IMG/VR virus record: IMGVR_UViG_3300019093_000572
Span: 1 to 45,942 of that record
DNA length: 45,942 nucleotides
Source of the DNA: a virus
Direction: 5' to 3' (one strand)
Below are positions 44,821 through 45,942 of this stretch, one piece after another. The first letter of the stretch is position 1. Each line of letters begins with the position of its first letter. The position numbers were made by a program, and so were the translations under genes. Under the pieces are notes generated by a model that did not search any database, was not told the origin of the DNA, and saw only the letters and a list, made by a program, of their open reading frames with translations.

Positions 44821-45159
44821 CTAGTATTTATCCAGTGCAACACGTTCCATTTGTTCCTTGAGGTTATGCTGTGTGACATGATCAAAAAACTTGATCAAGA
44901 ACATACTGGCAGTGGCAGCATCGTTGCCGTGCCAGTGTAGTCTAGTACCACCCAATCCATTTTGGTGATGGTAGCAGAATTTGGCTTTACCATACTGCAC
45001 AAAGTGTTCATACTTGGGTGTACCACGATGATCATAGAAGACACCAGTCTTGACAGCACCACCAATCAATTGATACCATTTAATCATTTCCGTTGATAGA
45101 CTATCAACATCTATCCAGATGGAAAAGTTTACAGTACAACCTGGTGGTAGTGCAATCAT
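44821..45159 (-). CDS. Conserved phage protein
   Basis: 112 residues: MIALPPGCTVNFSIWIDVDSLSTEMIKWYQLIGG, VQYGKAKFCYHHQNGLGGTRLHWHGNDAATASMFLIKFFDHVTQHNLKEQM. I recall this MIALPPGCxVxxSI...YGKxKxCxHxxxGxGGxRLHxxGxDAxxASMFLxKF family in T4-like cyanophages. Histidines and cysteine may form a metal site. The start overlaps the VCBS-like gene (ATGA). Function unknown. Confidence 0.82.
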   Translation of the reverse strand: MIALPPGCTVNFSIWIDVDSLSTEMIKWYQLIGGAVKTGVFYDHRGTPKYEHFVQYGKAKFCYHHQNGLGGTRLHWHGNDAATASMFLIKFFDHVTQHNLKEQMERVALDKY

Positions 45160-45941
45160 AATTCGTTAGTGTAACATTTTTGACCGTTGAAGCATTGTAA
45201 CACATAAGATTTGTTTTTGCTACTGTTTTGGTAAACTGTTACGGCCTGCACTGAAGTAATAGTACCACCAAACGAACTAGCATAGGTTTGAGCGGCATTG
45301 GCAAATGCCTCGGGCTTGTATGCCACCAATCCCGATGGACTGGACTTGAAAATACGACTGTCAAATCCGTTGCCACTGGGGAAGAAGGCCGCCGATGTTC
45401 CTGCAATGTTGATGGTAGAAACATAAAATCCCGAATCTGTGGGTGTGTCAATACTGGGCAACATTGTGTAGGTGTTGACGCCGGTGTTCTGATAAACACG
45501 TCTGGACTGAATATCTGGTGTGGCAGCAAAAAACTGAACAGCAAAATCTTTGGCACCATCTTGATTGGCGTCTATGACTGTGACTGAATTGACCTCTTGA
45601 GTTGTTGCGTGTGGCACATATGAGGATGATTGCAAAATCATCAAGCTATTGAAGACCTTTAAAGTTGCTTCAGTGCCATCGTTATTGCCCAGCAATATGT
45701 TTATGTCTCCGTTGGCCTGATGTATGACCCCACAGGCATTGAAGTTGTTGTTGACCAGTGTTGTGTTGTCTAGACGAAAACTCCTGGAGCCTTGGTTGTA
45801 ATAAATGCCCACGCTACCGACCAATAAGTCCATCAAGCCGTCATTGTTCAAGTCATCCACACAGGCTCCGTGTGCAAAAGTCGATTCTGCAAATCGTTGC
45901 TCAACAAATTGTCCCGATTGACCCCAATAGATTCTGCTGTA
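45156..45941 (-). CDS. FG-GAP/VCBS-like repeat protein (5' partial)
   Basis: The frame is open to the right window edge, so the start lies outside; 261 residues are visible. Repeats of the calcium-binding FG-GAP type appear: CVDDLNNDGLMDLLVGSVGIYYNQG, INILLGNNDGTEATLKVFNS, IDANQDGAKDFAVQFFAAT, with the DxNxDGxxD motif clear in the first and third. Such beta-propeller repeats occur in adhesins, phage tail fibres and surface proteins. A receptor-binding or tail role is possible. The C-terminus is Cys-containing (CFNGQKCYTNEL). Confidence 0.75.
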   Translation of the reverse strand, partial: YSRIYWGQSGQFVEQRFAESTFAHGACVDDLNNDGLMDLLVGSVGIYYNQGSRSFRLDNTTLVNNNFNACGVIHQANGDINILLGNNDGTEATLKVFNSLMILQSSSYVPHATTQEVNSVTVIDANQDGAKDFAVQFFAATPDIQSRRVYQNTGVNTYTMLPSIDTPTDSGFYVSTINIAGTSAAFFPSGNGFDSRIFKSSPSGLVAYKPEAFANAAQTYASSFGGTITSVQAVTVYQNSSKNKSYVLQCFNGQKCYTNEL

Positions 45942-45942
45942 A

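Noticed and set aside
1-45942. Window as an ordinary bacterial chromosome segment
   Set aside because: No ribosomal, tRNA or central-metabolism operons; most small genes recall T4-like phage families and the gene packing is phage-like. Host-like genes are cargo. A prophage cannot be excluded from this window alone.

Overview
The window reads as part of the genome of a large tailed phage, most likely T4-like, that infects a Gram-negative proteobacterium. The reasons are short, tightly packed genes with many ATGA or TAATG overlaps; dozens of small proteins that I recall as conserved hypotheticals of T4-like cyanophages and pelagiphages (from memory, no search was run); and a typical phage nucleotide set: dihydrofolate reductase, thymidylate synthase, dCMP deaminase, a 5'-3' exonuclease, and QueD and QueE. 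There are no ribosomal or central-metabolism operons. The host is probably a betaproteobacterium: the tmRNA tag ends in ANDSQFALAA, close to betaproteobacterial tags; the promoters are textbook sigma70; and several cargo genes (outer-membrane barrel, LpxH-like phosphatase, cytochrome c) look proteobacterial. A prophage or a bacterial island is a weaker alternative.

Layout. The left 27 kb is almost all rightward. 1-5.1 kb: a repeat protein, a glycosyltransferase-like protein and many small phage genes, several driven by near-identical sigma70 promoter cassettes. A pair of 14-18 bp palindromes lies upstream of one promoter (4.5 kb). 5.1-7.3 kb: a B12-type radical SAM enzyme. 7.3-8.0 kb: a fatty acid desaturase on the minus strand. 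8.5-8.83 kb: a circularly permuted, two-piece tmRNA gene. 8.9-11.3 kb: an outer-membrane barrel, an LpxH-like phosphatase and a GT4 glycosyltransferase. 11.8-15.5 kb: a redox cluster (AhpC peroxiredoxin, cytochrome c, DoxX, class II aldolase, AhpD). 16.4-19.2 kb: a MoxR AAA ATPase and its VWA/HExxH partner. 19.2-21.3 kb: small conserved phage genes. 21.3-27.0 kb: DHFR, SGNH protein, ThyA, glycosyltransferase-like protein, sugar epimerase and DegT aminotransferase.

From 26.96 kb to the right edge everything is on the minus strand except one gene (29372-30502). Read leftward from the right edge there is an FG-GAP/VCBS-like protein, QueD and QueE with small membrane proteins, an SGNH protein, the exonuclease, a run of small overlapping genes including an RNA polymerase omega homologue and a DUF3307 membrane protein, then a modification block: twitch-type radical SAM enzyme, two SGNH proteins, NodU-type carbamoyltransferase, APS-kinase-like P-loop protein, dCMP deaminase, another SGNH protein and an 803-residue repeat protein.

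How the genes may work together (inference). The nucleotide enzymes feed DNA synthesis; QueD and QueE suggest deazaguanine chemistry on DNA or tRNA; the exonuclease fits primer or flap removal. Three glycosyltransferase-like paralogues, five SGNH proteins, epimerase, aminotransferase, carbamoyltransferase and APS-kinase-like protein form what could be a phage-encoded glycan-building and decorating system, acting on virion, DNA or host surface. The barrel, LpxH-like, GT4 and desaturase genes suggest remodelling of the host envelope, and AhpC/AhpD/cytochrome c/DoxX suggest protection against oxidative stress. The permuted tmRNA and the omega homologue suggest interference with host translation and transcription. 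No tRNA, CRISPR array or insertion sequence was seen.
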